A stretch of DNA of 34,801 nt from Deltaproteobacteria bacterium (GCA_024280485.1 JAJRQB010000042.1:1-34801); one strand, 5' to 3'. Positions 1 to 8,534 are shown, counted from the stretch's first letter. Numbers and translations: made by a program. The notes: generated by a model from the sequence alone, not told the origin.

Positions 1-561
1 AAGGAATTTTTCAAGCAGGAAGGGATCGACACTCCGACCATCAACCTGCCCGGTTGCGCGATTCACCCCGACTGGTTCGTCGGCACTCTGGCGGCATTGC
101 TGCTCGGTGGTCCAGAATCGATCAAAGTCGATAAAAATGGACGCCCGGAGATGCACTACAAGAAACTGATTCATGACAACTGCCCGTTGCGTGGCCAGTT
201 TGACAAAGGGGCCTTCGCCCAGAAATTCGGAGATGAAGGCTGCCTCTACAAACTCGGCTGCAAGGGTCCGGTGGCGCACGCCAACTGCCCGGAGAAGAAA
301 TTCAACTCCGGCACCAACTGGTGCATCGAAAATGGGCATCCCTGTAACGGCTGCACCGAGCCGGAGTATCCCTATGAGGGGAGCATGTGGAACACCGTGC
401 CGTTGAACACTCTGACACCCCCGGCAACCTATCCTCCCATTCTCACCGACAACAAGAAATCTATTGATGTCACTCCCGGCTATGTCGCACTGGCGGGTGC
501 AGCAGCAGGGGTCGTCGGCACCAAGGTGATGGGAAACAAGTCCGATTCTAATAAAGAATAA
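1..561 (+). CDS. hybO: [NiFe] hydrogenase small subunit, periplasmic HybO type (5' end outside window)
   Basis: This is the C-terminal 186 residues of the electron-transfer subunit of a membrane-bound uptake hydrogenase; the N-terminus, with the expected Tat signal and proximal-cluster cysteines, lies before base 1. Visible are the family motif NLPGCAIHPDWFVGTL (residues 18-33 of the fragment) and a cysteine/histidine-rich stretch (CPLRGQF, GCLYKLGCKGP, NCPEKKFN, WCIENGHPCNGC) that holds the medial and distal Fe-S cluster ligands. A hydrophobic segment near the end (GYVALAGAAAGVVGTKVMG) followed by a charged tail is the usual C-terminal membrane anchor. HybA- and HybB-type genes follow on the same strand, which supports a quinone-linked periplasmic enzyme. 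Assignment to the HybO/HybS branch rests on this context. Confidence 0.93.
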   Translation, partial: KEFFKQEGIDTPTINLPGCAIHPDWFVGTLAALLLGGPESIKVDKNGRPEMHYKKLIHDNCPLRGQFDKGAFAQKFGDEGCLYKLGCKGPVAHANCPEKKFNSGTNWCIENGHPCNGCTEPEYPYEGSMWNTVPLNTLTPPATYPPILTDNKKSIDVTPGYVALAGAAAGVVGTKVMGNKSDSNKE

Positions 562-575
562 TGTTCGAAGGCTAA

Positions 576-683
576 GCAAAAAACGCCAAATGCAAGGCGC
601 GCAATTGTCATGCAATGAGGCGTACTGATGTACGTCGAAACCGCGTGACAATTGTAGCAACGCCGCAGTTGGTGAGTTTTTGC
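576..683. repeat. Nested inverted repeat (REP/MITE-like) between hybO and hybA
   Basis: The gap between the small-subunit gene and the HybA-type gene is an imperfect palindrome. The outermost arms are GCAAAAAAC (from 576) and GTTTTTGC (to 683). Within it, CAATTGTCA (602-610) pairs with TGACAATTG (646-654), and an innermost hairpin is CGTAC-TGAT-GTACG (621-634). There is no U-tract, so it is not a simple terminator. The architecture is that of an intergenic repeat element. It would form a long stem-loop in the hyb mRNA and could affect processing or stability. Whether it is repeated in the genome cannot be seen here. Confidence 0.6.
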
Positions 684-710
684 AACGCCAGGAATAGAGA
701 GGAATAATCG

Positions 711-1640
711 ATGAATATCGATCGCAGAAAACTTTGCAAACTCGGTGCAGTCGCTGGGGGCACTGCGGTTTGCAGCGTCGCTACCCCGGTGCTTGCGCGT
801 GACGAACGGGAGCCGGATCCAAACTGGTACGGCATGCTTAACGACAGCACCCGCTGCATCGGCTGCAAAGCTTGTCAGGTGGCTTGTAAAGCCGAAAACA
901 AGCTTCCAGCTGAAGCGACCCTTGGCGATGCCAAGGTCTTCGGCACCCCGATCTATGATTCACCACGAGAACTCTCGGAGAGCACCTACACCTTGATCAA
1001 AATGCATCTGGATGTAGAGAGTAAGGAGACAACCTTCGTCAAACAACAGTGCATGCACTGTGTCGATCCGGCCTGCCAGTCAGCCTGTATCGTGGGTGCC
1101 TTGAAAAAACAATCGAATGGTGCCGTTGAGTACGATGCTGATCTGTGCATGGGCTGTCGTTACTGCATGGTCGCCTGTCCATTCAGCGTTCCCCAGTTCG
1201 AGTGGCACAAAGCGATCCCCTCGATCAAAAAATGTACTTTGTGCAGTGAAAGTCGCTTGAAAAAGGGTGAGCCGACGGCCTGTGCAACCGCCTGCCCGGC
1301 AGGCGCAATCACCTTCGGCAAACGCGAGGCCCTATTGAAAGTCGCCCGCAAAAGAATTGAGGATAATCCAGAAATCTACCTGAACCATATCTACGGCGAA
1401 AAGGAAGTCGGCGGCACCAACGTTCTCTACCTGACCAAACCGAAGGTTCAGTTTGCCGGATTAGGCCTGCCAGACGTCAAGTTCAAAGCAGTATCAGGCC
1501 TGACCGAGAGCATTCAGCACCGGATTTTCCAATACTTCATTCCACCGATCGCTGTCTACAGTCTCTTGGGAGGAATCATGTCCTACAACCAGCGCCGCAA
1601 AAAAAACGCCGGCCAAACAGGAGGCGATGATGAGTATTAA
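711..1640 (+). CDS. hybA: HybA-type periplasmic 4Fe-4S electron-transfer subunit of uptake hydrogenase
   Basis: This 309-residue ferredoxin-like subunit carries electrons from the small subunit towards the membrane quinone site. The N-terminus (MNIDRRKLCKLGAVAGG, ending ...TPVLA) has a Tat-like twin arginine followed by a hydrophobic stretch. Four Fe-S motifs follow: CIGCKACQVAC (about 47-57), CMHCVDPACQSAC (about 111-123), CMGCRYCMVACPF (about 143-155), and CTLC followed later by CATACPAGA (about 173-197). A C-terminal hydrophobic segment (YFIPPIAVYSLLGG) suits a membrane tether, as in E. coli HybA. GAGAGG precedes the ATG. The gene overlaps the next by 14 bases, so the two are probably translationally coupled. 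Confidence 0.92.
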   Translation: MNIDRRKLCKLGAVAGGTAVCSVATPVLARDEREPDPNWYGMLNDSTRCIGCKACQVACKAENKLPAEATLGDAKVFGTPIYDSPRELSESTYTLIKMHLDVESKETTFVKQQCMHCVDPACQSACIVGALKKQSNGAVEYDADLCMGCRYCMVACPFSVPQFEWHKAIPSIKKCTLCSESRLKKGEPTACATACPAGAITFGKREALLKVARKRIEDNPEIYLNHIYGEKEVGGTNVLYLTKPKVQFAGLGLPDVKFKAVSGLTESIQHRIFQYFIPPIAVYSLLGGIMSYNQRRKKNAGQTGGDDEY

Positions 1641-2814
1641 AGCGGCGCCACTCCATCAGAAATTTATTACGACCAACTTCTGGATCCTGATCTTTTTCAT
1701 GCTCTCCGGGGCGGGATTTGCCTACTTCCGCTTTTTTGAGGGTTTCGGATCAGTGACCAACCTCAACAAGGCCTACCCTTTCGGGATTTGGATCGCCTTC
1801 GACGTCGCCTGCGGGGTCGCGCTGGCTGCTGGCGGATTCACCACCGCTGCGATCGTCGAGATTTTCGGTCGTGAAAAATATCACGCCCTGGTGAGACCGT
1901 CGATTCTCACCGCCTTCATCGGCTACTTTCTGGTCGGTTTTGCGGTCTTCTTCGACCTTGGCAAATATTACAACATCTGGCATGCGCTGGTGTACTGGAA
2001 CGGTACATCGGTCCTGTTCGAGGTCGCCTGGTGCGTCATGCTCTATCTGACTGTACTCGGCATCGAGAACCTGCCAAACGTGGTCGAGCAGTTCAAGGGG
2101 AATGTCAAACTTCCGGGACGGCTGGCCTCTTTCAATACGCAAGTCGACTGGATGCTCGGCAAAGCCGATTGGTTCTGCCGCAAAACCATGTCATTTTTTG
2201 TTATCGCCGGGGTTGTGCTCTCGTTCGGTCATCAGTCATCCCTCGGAACCATGATGCTGATCGCACCCTACAAATTACACGACCTCTGGTATACGCCGCT
2301 GTCGCCACTCCTCTTTCTAACTTCAGCGGTCAGTGTCGGCATCCCGATGGTCATCTTCGAGGGAACCCTGGCGACCAAGTTTTTTGGCCGCAAACCAGAG
2401 ACGGAACTGCTCGGCAGTTTCGCTAAATATGTACCACTCTTCCTCGGGACCTACCTGCTTCTACGTCTCGGGGATCTGGCCTATCGGGGCGTACTGGCTC
2501 AGGCCTTTGACGGCAGCGTACAGGGCAACTCTTTTCTGCTTGAGCTCGCGCTGTTTACCATTCCCTACTTCATGTTTAAACAAAAATCGGTGCGTAAATC
2601 CGGGAGCAAACTTTTCCTCTGCGCCCTGTCGGTTATCTGCGCCGTTGTTTTGAATCGTTTCAATGTATTTCTGATCGGCATGGATATGGGGCCAAACTGG
2701 AACTACTTTCCATCAGTAGGCGAGTTTGCTATCACCTTCGCCTTTTTGGCGCTGGGCGTGATGATGTACAAAGTTGGCGTGAACTATCTGCCGATCATGG
2801 AAAAAGAGCACTAA
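1627..2814 (+). CDS. hybB: HybB-type integral membrane cytochrome/quinone-interacting subunit (NrfD/PsrC family)
   Basis: This 395-residue polytopic membrane protein of the NrfD/PsrC/HybB family passes electrons from HybA to menaquinone. About ten hydrophobic segments are visible, for example FWILIFFMLSGAGFAYF near the N-terminus and FAITFAFLALGVMMY near the C-terminus. The stretch PFGIWIAFDVACGVALAAGG is typical of HybB. The start is an ATG-ATG pair inside the end of hybA; the first is used here. An intrinsic terminator begins about 20 bases after the stop, so hybB is the last gene of the transcript. In E. coli (hybOABC) and Geobacter the catalytic large subunit follows hybB; here it does not. 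Confidence 0.92.
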   Translation: MMSIKAAPLHQKFITTNFWILIFFMLSGAGFAYFRFFEGFGSVTNLNKAYPFGIWIAFDVACGVALAAGGFTTAAIVEIFGREKYHALVRPSILTAFIGYFLVGFAVFFDLGKYYNIWHALVYWNGTSVLFEVAWCVMLYLTVLGIENLPNVVEQFKGNVKLPGRLASFNTQVDWMLGKADWFCRKTMSFFVIAGVVLSFGHQSSLGTMMLIAPYKLHDLWYTPLSPLLFLTSAVSVGIPMVIFEGTLATKFFGRKPETELLGSFAKYVPLFLGTYLLLRLGDLAYRGVLAQAFDGSVQGNSFLLELALFTIPYFMFKQKSVRKSGSKLFLCALSVICAVVLNRFNVFLIGMDMGPNWNYFPSVGEFAITFAFLALGVMMYKVGVNYLPIMEKEH

Positions 2815-2833
2815 TCTCTTTTTACGGCAACGC

Positions 2834-2869
2834 AAAAAAGGCGTCTCTTCTCAGAGGCGCCTTTTTTTT
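2834..2869 (+). terminator. Intrinsic terminator of the hyb operon
   Basis: A GC-rich hairpin has arms AAAAAAGGCGTCTC and GAGGCGCCTTTTTT (one G-T pairing) around a short loop. A run of eight T follows on the + strand and a run of A precedes it. It lies directly after hybB and before the convergent chemoreceptor gene, so it may work in both directions. Confidence 0.9.
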
Positions 2870-2985
2870 ATTCCTCCGGCAGGCCCATCACTCAAGGCAC
2901 CGACCGGTCACTCTGGGCATGGAGGAGAATGATTTCTCGATGTTCACCCTGACTGCCCAGCTAACCGTAAATCGCCCTGCAAAAA

Positions 2986-4773
2986 TCAATACTTTCCAAA
3001 CTCGCTATCGTCCAGCGCTATCGACTGTCCGGCAGGAGCGGTTCCATTGTCTGCTTCGGGTACAACGTTTTGCCAGCCGACCTGTTCAATGGGAGCCTCT
3101 TGTGGTGGCAGATGAGTCGACTGGGTCGATGGATGCAGTTTAAAACGTCGTAGCATATGATGCAGACTTTCTGCCTGGCTGGCCAACTCTTCAGCAGCGG
3201 CGGCGGTCTCTTCTGAGGTCGCGGTATTCGTCTGCGTCACCTGATCGATCTGTTCCAGCCCCTGGCTGATTTCGGTGATTCCCAGCGCTTGCTCGTTGCT
3301 GGCGGCAGAGATTTCACCCATCAGGTCGGTTGCTTTGGAAATTCCGACAACAATTTCGCCGAGCGCCTTTTCAGTTTTATCAGCAATTTCGGCGCCACGT
3401 GCCGCTTTCTCCCTCGACCCCTCGATAAGCTCGGCGGTTTCATTGGCCGCCTTAGCACTCCGCGCGGCCAGGTTACGCACCTCTTCTGCAACAACCGCGA
3501 ACCCCTTGCCATGCTGCCCGGCTCTGGCAGCCTCAACCGCAGCATTCAGCGCCAGCAGATTGGTCTGGAAGGCGATCTCATCGATCACCTTGATGATTTT
3601 GTTGACACTCTGGCCGGCCTCATTAATTTCGGCCATCGCCTTGACCATCCCTTGCATCTGGCTGTTGCCGCTTTCAGCTGCGAGCTTGGCTTCTTCTGCC
3701 AAACGGTTAGCCTGACCGGCATTTTCCGCATTGAGTTTGGTTTGCGAAGTCAACTGGGTCAGGGAGCTTGTCAGTTCTTCAAGAGATGCGGCTGTCGTTG
3801 TTGCTCCATGGGAGAGGCTCTGGCTTGAATTGGAAACCTGATCGCTGCCGGATGCAATCTGGTTCCCCGCCTCCTGGATTTCGAAAATAAGCGTATTTAG
3901 ATCTATACCAAGCTTACGCAAGGCATTGCGCAAGACATCTTTTTCATCACGTGGGTAAGTATCAAAACTCAGATCACCTGCGGCAAGCCGCTGCAACGAA
4001 TCGGCCACCTCTTGCTGTAAACTCTCGGCGAAGGCATCCAGGGTCCGGCCCATCTGCCCGATTTCATCCGTCCGTTTCGACCCAATGCGATTTTCCAGAT
4101 GCCCCTTTTCCATCTCCTGGATGATCCCACTGACCTGCTGGATTGGTCTGGCGACCTTACGTGAAATGAACAACCAACAACCAATTGTCACCAGCAGGGC
4201 AAAGACCAGCCCGCCATAGAGAAATTGTTTGAGAAAGGTCACCTTCGCCCGGCTCCACTGCTCATAGAGTCCAACCCCCCGGTTCATCTCCTTGAGAAGC
4301 TGGATATTGCTTCCGAGCAAAGCGCCAATGGCTGCCTTGGATGTGGCACTGTCGACCGACTCCTTGAGAACCGTCTGGACATGGAGTTCAAATTTCTTCC
4401 AGAGAGCATCGACCTTCATCATCTGTGTAAGAATCGTCGGGTCTTTTGTTGCAGGCAGGTGCATTTCGGCATCGCCGTTGAGCAACCCGACATGGGATTT
4501 ACTGAAAAGCTGGAGGGTTTTCTGCAACGCTTCCCGATTGGCCGCAACTTTCTGACCGGCAGTAATGGCCAGGGCCTCTTTGGTCATCTTCTGGGTCAAC
4601 ATACGCTGACGACCGGCGATATTAATAATGGTCGAATCATTCTCCTGTTTAGTCAGAAAGAGGGTGGCAACCAGAACAAGCGCCACAGTTGTCAGAGTGA
4701 TAATTCCGATAACAGCCATCAATCTGACACTGATACTGAGCCATCCGACTGAACTTTGTTGCTTCGTACCCAT
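2986..4773 (-). CDS. Methyl-accepting chemotaxis protein with PilJ/NarX-type sensor domain
   Basis: This 595-residue transmembrane chemoreceptor would signal through CheW/CheA. The start was placed at 4773 because GGGAGG lies six bases upstream; an in-frame ATG at 4797 lacks such a site. Domains in order: TM1 (about 12-40); a periplasmic helical domain with the signature [13 protein letters not shown] (about 51-63), typical of the type IV pili/NarX-like sensor family; TM2 (about 180-205); HAMP with a second HAMP-like linker; and a long MCP coiled coil whose hairpin tip reads [20 protein letters not shown]. There is no C-terminal CheR-tethering pentapeptide. The cytoplasmic half is closely related to the receptor at 10948-13101, so the two are paralogues with different sensor domains. 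The ligand is not evident. Confidence 0.93.
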   Translation of the reverse strand: MGTKQQSSVGWLSISVRLMAVIGIITLTTVALVLVATLFLTKQENDSTIINIAGRQRMLTQKMTKEALAITAGQKVAANREALQKTLQLFSKSHVGLLNGDAEMHLPATKDPTILTQMMKVDALWKKFELHVQTVLKESVDSATSKAAIGALLGSNIQLLKEMNRGVGLYEQWSRAKVTFLKQFLYGGLVFALLVTIGCWLFISRKVARPIQQVSGIIQEMEKGHLENRIGSKRTDEIGQMGRTLDAFAESLQQEVADSLQRLAAGDLSFDTYPRDEKDVLRNALRKLGIDLNTLIFEIQEAGNQIASGSDQVSNSSQSLSHGATTTAASLEELTSSLTQLTSQTKLNAENAGQANRLAEEAKLAAESGNSQMQGMVKAMAEINEAGQSVNKIIKVIDEIAFQTNLLALNAAVEAARAGQHGKGFAVVAEEVRNLAARSAKAANETAELIEGSREKAARGAEIADKTEKALGEIVVGISKATDLMGEISAASNEQALGITEISQGLEQIDQVTQTNTATSEETAAAAEELASQAESLHHMLRRFKLHPSTQSTHLPPQEAPIEQVGWQNVVPEADNGTAPAGQSIALDDSEFGKY

Positions 4774-5163
4774 CACTGCCTCCCGTTTTCTTTTCAAGGT
4801 ATTGACCGGTCATTGCTCTTTAACAATCAAGCCCTTTACCAGCTTGATATTTTCCAGACATCCCGCCGCATCTAAGAGGCAGCAGTCTCAGAGTAGTAGA
4901 TTCTACGCCACTGCAGCCTCAAAGGTGATGAGAGTCTTTGTACAAATGAGGGGGGGGGGAAATGAAGAAATTAAACAAGAGGAGGAGTCACGATGAGAGA
5001 GCTTTCATTTCCCTATCGATAAACGTATCAGAGGTTTTTAATAATTCAAGTATAAGAGAGGAAGAAATCCAAAATTGTTCTCTTCTGGTTATCAGGTACC
5101 AGACCCCAAGAAACAAAAAAGGATTGAGACAATAACCATCCTAGGTGACACCGCGACGGACCA
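4774..5163. other. Intergenic region upstream of the PilJ-type receptor, with stem-loop and G10 tract
   Basis: No credible gene was found. The region holds an imperfect inverted repeat at 4876-4920 (GAGGCAGCAGT pairing with ACTGCAGCCTC, with an inner GTAG/CTAC pair), a short repeat ATCAAGC...GCTTGAT at about 4827-4854, and a homopolymer of ten G at 4950-4959. On the receptor's strand these all lie in its upstream/leader region. Confidence 0.5.
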
Positions 5164-5190
5164 TAAAAAAATCGTCCTCTAAGGGACGAC
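5164..5190 (-). terminator. Intrinsic terminator of the WYL-like small gene
   Basis: On the minus strand TCGTCC and GGACGA form a six-base-pair stem (5172-5177 with 5184-5189) followed by a run of at least seven T. It lies about 55 bases downstream of the stop of the frameshifted gene at 5243-5493, which argues that this gene is, or recently was, a real transcription unit. Confidence 0.75.
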
Positions 5191-5242
5191 TTCTACAAGG
5201 AGCATAACTGACTCTCCAGCGGTAATTTCCTCAATCGACGGT

Positions 5243-5493
5243 TCAGAAATCGATTGGAAAACGCGGTTTGAACATCCGGTGGGTCATTTCAGCCGAACGG
5301 ATCAGGGACAAATCAATGTTCTTGTATTCAAAGCTCTTAACATCGAGACAGAAGATCATCTGGGCTCCCCCTTTTGCTTACGGCCGTAAGCCTCAACTTC
5401 AAAAGCTTCGAGTTGTCCCTTTTGCGTCTCAACCTTTAAACGCACGGTCAGGTTACGCCGCCCCGCATTAGCAATAATAGTTTCTACGTTCAT
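5243..5493 (-). pseudogene. Small WYL-like protein gene split by a one-base frameshift
   Basis: Two minus-strand frames together make one coherent product of about 83 residues. The first starts at ATG 5493 behind AGGAGAGGGG and reads MNVETIIANAGRRNLTVRLK to ...EAYGRKQKGEPR, then stops after 45 codons. The second continues in the -1 frame as MIFCLDVKSFEYKNIDLSL to ...MFKPRFPIDF and ends at 5243. The end (KSFEYKNIDLSLIRSAEMT, then FKPRFPIDF) resembles the C-terminal strand of WYL-domain proteins, which bind ligands or nucleic acid in regulators. The frame change falls at a run of five G; one more G restores the frame. The sequence A AAG GGG there also fits a -1 slippery heptamer. It could be a pseudogene, a sequencing error or programmed frameshifting. 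The WYL resemblance is moderate. Confidence 0.6.
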
Positions 5494-5935
5494 CGACCCC
5501 TCTCCTGGCACTTTCATTTGTCTAACTGAAACCGAACCTACTGTATATCATTTAACGAATACAAAACAAGTACCTGTAAAATAAGAATTTATTAGTTTTA
5601 TCGGACCAACAAAACACCTCTGGATTACTCCAAAACATATCCAAGCAGCTTCTTTATCCGCACTGCCTTTGCAGGAAAATTCCGATATATGATAGGAACT
5701 AACTAACACCTGCAGTTGCAGGCGCATATCAATTGGATACTGCTTCCACTGTAAGGCCCCCTCTTCAAGTTGACCCGAAAAGCGTCCACGGCGTATACTC
5801 ATTCCCGAATCCGGCAGTAGGATAAAGTACCGGAGCGTATACGGAATCTTCCTCTTTTTGGTTTTAATATTCGTGTCTGCAGATCTATCCCGAACAACTC
5901 AACATGGCTCACAGGATGAGACTCTCTGGCTGGCA
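5494..5935. other. Intergenic region between the WYL-like gene and the group 3b hydrogenase operon
   Basis: The two flanking genes are divergent, so both promoters should lie here, but no clear sigma-70 or sigma-54 site could be assigned. A short hairpin CCTGCA-GT-TGCAGG is at 5709-5722. A minus-strand frame of 84 codons at 5548-5802 has no recognisable content and a weak ribosome-binding site, and was not accepted. The strand is AT-rich from 5540 to 5700. Confidence 0.4.
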
Positions 5936-7768
5936 ATGAATCAGGCAGAAATCTTACGTTTTGCGCGGGCATTGATGCAGTCCTATGACCTCGTCGCTCC
6001 GCGCCGTAAAAAAGGTCGGATCACCCTGGGGACACTAAGCGACGCCGCCGACCTTGAGCTTGAATTCCCCCCATCGGTCCATTCCCCTAAGAAGTTCCTC
6101 TTCCCGCATTGGGATGAACTCTTCCGTTTCAAACTCGACGGAAATGTCTTACTTGAGGCTGAGAGTGCCGCGCCGCCACGCATTATCTTCGGCATGCACC
6201 CCTGCGATCTGCATGCGGTCAAGATTCTCGATGATTGCCTGTTCGAAGGGGAGACCGATAGCACCTACCGCGCCAAACGCGAGGCAACCCTGCTGATCGG
6301 TGTTGATTGCGTCCCGGATGATCACTGCTTCTGTACCAGCCTCGGCACAGATCGAATTGCCAGCGGTTTCGATCTTTTTTTCCATCGCCGAGATGACAAA
6401 TATCTGGTTCAAACCGGCAGTGCCCAAGGACGTCAACTGCTCGCTGATCATGCTCCGGAAACCATGGCGGGGCCGCATGAGGCCCCATTGGCGCTCCAAG
6501 TCAAACAATGCGACAGCCATCTGCAATTCCCGACCGAATCATTACCACTGCTGATGAAGGATGCCTACGAAGATCCGATCTGGAAAAAACTCGGCAATGA
6601 TTGCCTCGGTTGCGGGAGCTGTACCCTGCTCTGCCCCAGTTGTTACTGCTTCAACGTACAGGACAAACTGGAACTGGATCTCAAAGAAGGACAACGCGTC
6701 CGCACCTGGGATAGCTGTCAGTTCGATCAATTTGCCAAGGTCAACAATGGCGACAACTTCCGTTCAAGCCAATCCGACCGTCAGCGGCACCGCTTCTACC
6801 GCAAATACAAATACCTGTGGGACCAGCATCAGCGCACAGCCTGCGTCGGCTGTGGCCGTTGCAGCCGCGAATGCCTGGCCAAGATCAAACCAACCGAGGT
6901 ACTGAACGAGCTTTTCAGCCAGACCCCGCAACAACAACTCGCTACCAGCCCCGGCAGTGAATATCAACCGCAGATGGCCAAGGTCGAACGAATCGAATCA
7001 ATCTCAGCCGAGGACCGCCTCTTCCGTCTGAAAGTCCCAAAAAGTTTCAGTTTTCAGCCGGGCAGTTTTTTGCAGATTTCAGTTTTCGGCTTAGGGGAAG
7101 CTCCCTTCTCCATCGCCTCGTCATCAGATGACAGCAATGAAATAGAGCTGGTCGTCCGGCGCGCGGGAGCATTGACTCAAGCACTGCACCGGGTGCGAAC
7201 TGGTGACAGCATCGGTATCCGCGGTCCCTTTGGCAACGGCTACCCGGTGGATAAAATGCTGGGAAAAGACCTGCTCCTGATCGCAGGTGGTCGTGGATTG
7301 ATTGCCCTGCGTTCACTGATGCTTTCGCTATTGACCCAGCGCGACAATTATGGCCGGATCACCCTGCTGTGCGGTGCCAGATCTATCGAGTCACTGCTCT
7401 TCCATGGGGACTTGCTCGAGTGGCATCACTCAGGACTTATCGACTGCCGCTTTGCAGTCAATGAACAAAATAACAGCTGGGGAATTCCGGCTGTCGATGT
7501 CAGCTATCTGTTTCGTGATCTTGATATCAATGCCAGTCGAACAATTGCTGCCGTTTCAGGACCAGCCGAAATGTACCGCCAGATCAACCCGCTGCTCTTC
7601 CGATTGGGGTTAGCCGACGAAGATATCTATCTCAACCTTGAACGTCATATGAAATGCGGTCTGGGAAAATGTGGGAAATGCCGTATCAACAACATCTGTG
7701 TTTGCGAATGTGGCCCGATCTTCCCCTACAGCAGCGTCAAACATCTGGCTGAGGCTATTGAGAGATGA
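5936..7768 (+). CDS. Fused beta-gamma (diaphorase) subunit of group 3b cytoplasmic [NiFe] hydrogenase / sulfhydrogenase
   Basis: This 610-residue protein joins two subunits that are separate in Pyrococcus sulfhydrogenase. Residues 1 to about 330 are HydB-like: FGMHPCDLHAVKIL (about 85-98), a CFC at 131-133, and two 4Fe-4S motifs, CLGCGSCTLLCP (223-234) and CVGCGRCSRECL (303-314). Residues 345-610 are HydG-like: an FAD-binding part with GEAPFSIASS (387-396), a nucleotide-binding part with IAGGRGLIALRS (449-460), and a C-terminal 2Fe-2S site with C574, C579, C582 and C590. Together they would pass electrons between NAD(P)H and the delta/alpha subunits in the cytoplasm. The start was chosen at 5936 because family homology begins there; an in-frame ATG at 5858 would add 26 unremarkable residues. 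The glycine loop departs from the usual GGGxGxAPLR. Confidence 0.9.
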   Translation: MNQAEILRFARALMQSYDLVAPRRKKGRITLGTLSDAADLELEFPPSVHSPKKFLFPHWDELFRFKLDGNVLLEAESAAPPRIIFGMHPCDLHAVKILDDCLFEGETDSTYRAKREATLLIGVDCVPDDHCFCTSLGTDRIASGFDLFFHRRDDKYLVQTGSAQGRQLLADHAPETMAGPHEAPLALQVKQCDSHLQFPTESLPLLMKDAYEDPIWKKLGNDCLGCGSCTLLCPSCYCFNVQDKLELDLKEGQRVRTWDSCQFDQFAKVNNGDNFRSSQSDRQRHRFYRKYKYLWDQHQRTACVGCGRCSRECLAKIKPTEVLNELFSQTPQQQLATSPGSEYQPQMAKVERIESISAEDRLFRLKVPKSFSFQPGSFLQISVFGLGEAPFSIASSSDDSNEIELVVRRAGALTQALHRVRTGDSIGIRGPFGNGYPVDKMLGKDLLLIAGGRGLIALRSLMLSLLTQRDNYGRITLLCGARSIESLLFHGDLLEWHHSGLIDCRFAVNEQNNSWGIPAVDVSYLFRDLDINASRTIAAVSGPAEMYRQINPLLFRLGLADEDIYLNLERHMKCGLGKCGKCRINNICVCECGPIFPYSSVKHLAEAIER

Positions 7769-7805
7769 TCACTCACTCTTTTGCTTTCTTGCGAAAGTAT
7801 CAACG

Positions 7806-8534
7806 ATGAAGACCAGAATCGGCTTTTTCGACTTTACCGGCTGCGAGGGCTGCCAGCTGACCGTCATGAATCTCGAAGATGACCTGCTACAGGTTCTGCA
7901 ACTGGTCGAAGTGGTTGAATTCCGAGAACTGATGTCAGAAGAAGTCAAAGAGCTCGATATCGCCTTTATCGAAGGGAGCATAACCCGCCAGCAAGATCGT
8001 GTCCGGTTGCAGAAGATCCGCAAACGGACAAAAAGCCTGGTCGCCCTTGGCGCCTGCGCCGACAATGGCGGGGTCAACCTGCTGGCCAGCAATCAGGATG
8101 TTGCCGCATTGCGCCAACAAGTCTATGGCAGTGATGCAGAACACCTTCTCACCGAAACGCCATTGCCTCTGCATCAAGTCGTCAAGGTCGATTATCGCAT
8201 CCCCGGTTGCCCTATCGACGGCCGTGAGTTTCTGGCGGTCTTACAGGCGCTCTTGCTTGAGCGCGAGCCTGATCTACCGAATTTTGCAGTCTGCGTAGAA
8301 TGTAAACTGGCCGAATACCCCTGCAGCTTTGATTTCGGCGAAATTTGTCTGGGTCCGATAACGCGAGCCGGCTGTCAGGCCATCTGTATTGAAGGGGGAG
8401 ATCGTTGCCGCGGTTGCCGTGGATTGGTCGACAATCCGCGTACCAGCCCCTACCATAAGGTCCTTGAAGAGCACGGTCTGACAGTACAGGACATTCTCGA
8501 GCAATACCGCACTTTTAATATCGGTGAGGAATAA
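7806..8534 (+). CDS. hydD: Group 3b hydrogenase delta (small) subunit
   Basis: This 242-residue small subunit links the catalytic alpha subunit to the diaphorase. It begins MKTRIGFFDFTGCEGCQLTV with no Tat signal, so it is cytoplasmic, unlike the hydrogenase at the start of the window. C13, C16, C84 (LGACAD) and C135 (PGCPID) are the expected proximal 4Fe-4S ligands. A C-terminal ferredoxin-like half contains C163, C166, C173, C181, C190, C194, C201 and C204 for two further clusters, as in HydD/HyhD/MvhG-type subunits. The ATG at 7806 was preferred to an upstream in-frame codon because homology starts at KTRIGFFDF. Its stop TAA shares one base with the ATG of the large-subunit gene (TAATG). 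Confidence 0.92.
   Translation: MKTRIGFFDFTGCEGCQLTVMNLEDDLLQVLQLVEVVEFRELMSEEVKELDIAFIEGSITRQQDRVRLQKIRKRTKSLVALGACADNGGVNLLASNQDVAALRQQVYGSDAEHLLTETPLPLHQVVKVDYRIPGCPIDGREFLAVLQALLLEREPDLPNFAVCVECKLAEYPCSFDFGEICLGPITRAGCQAICIEGGDRCRGCRGLVDNPRTSPYHKVLEEHGLTVQDILEQYRTFNIGEE

Noticed and set aside
5548-5802. Minus-strand frame of 84 codons between the WYL-like gene and the hydrogenase operon
   Set aside because: No recognisable domain, weak ribosome-binding site, AT-rich composition and no support from neighbours.
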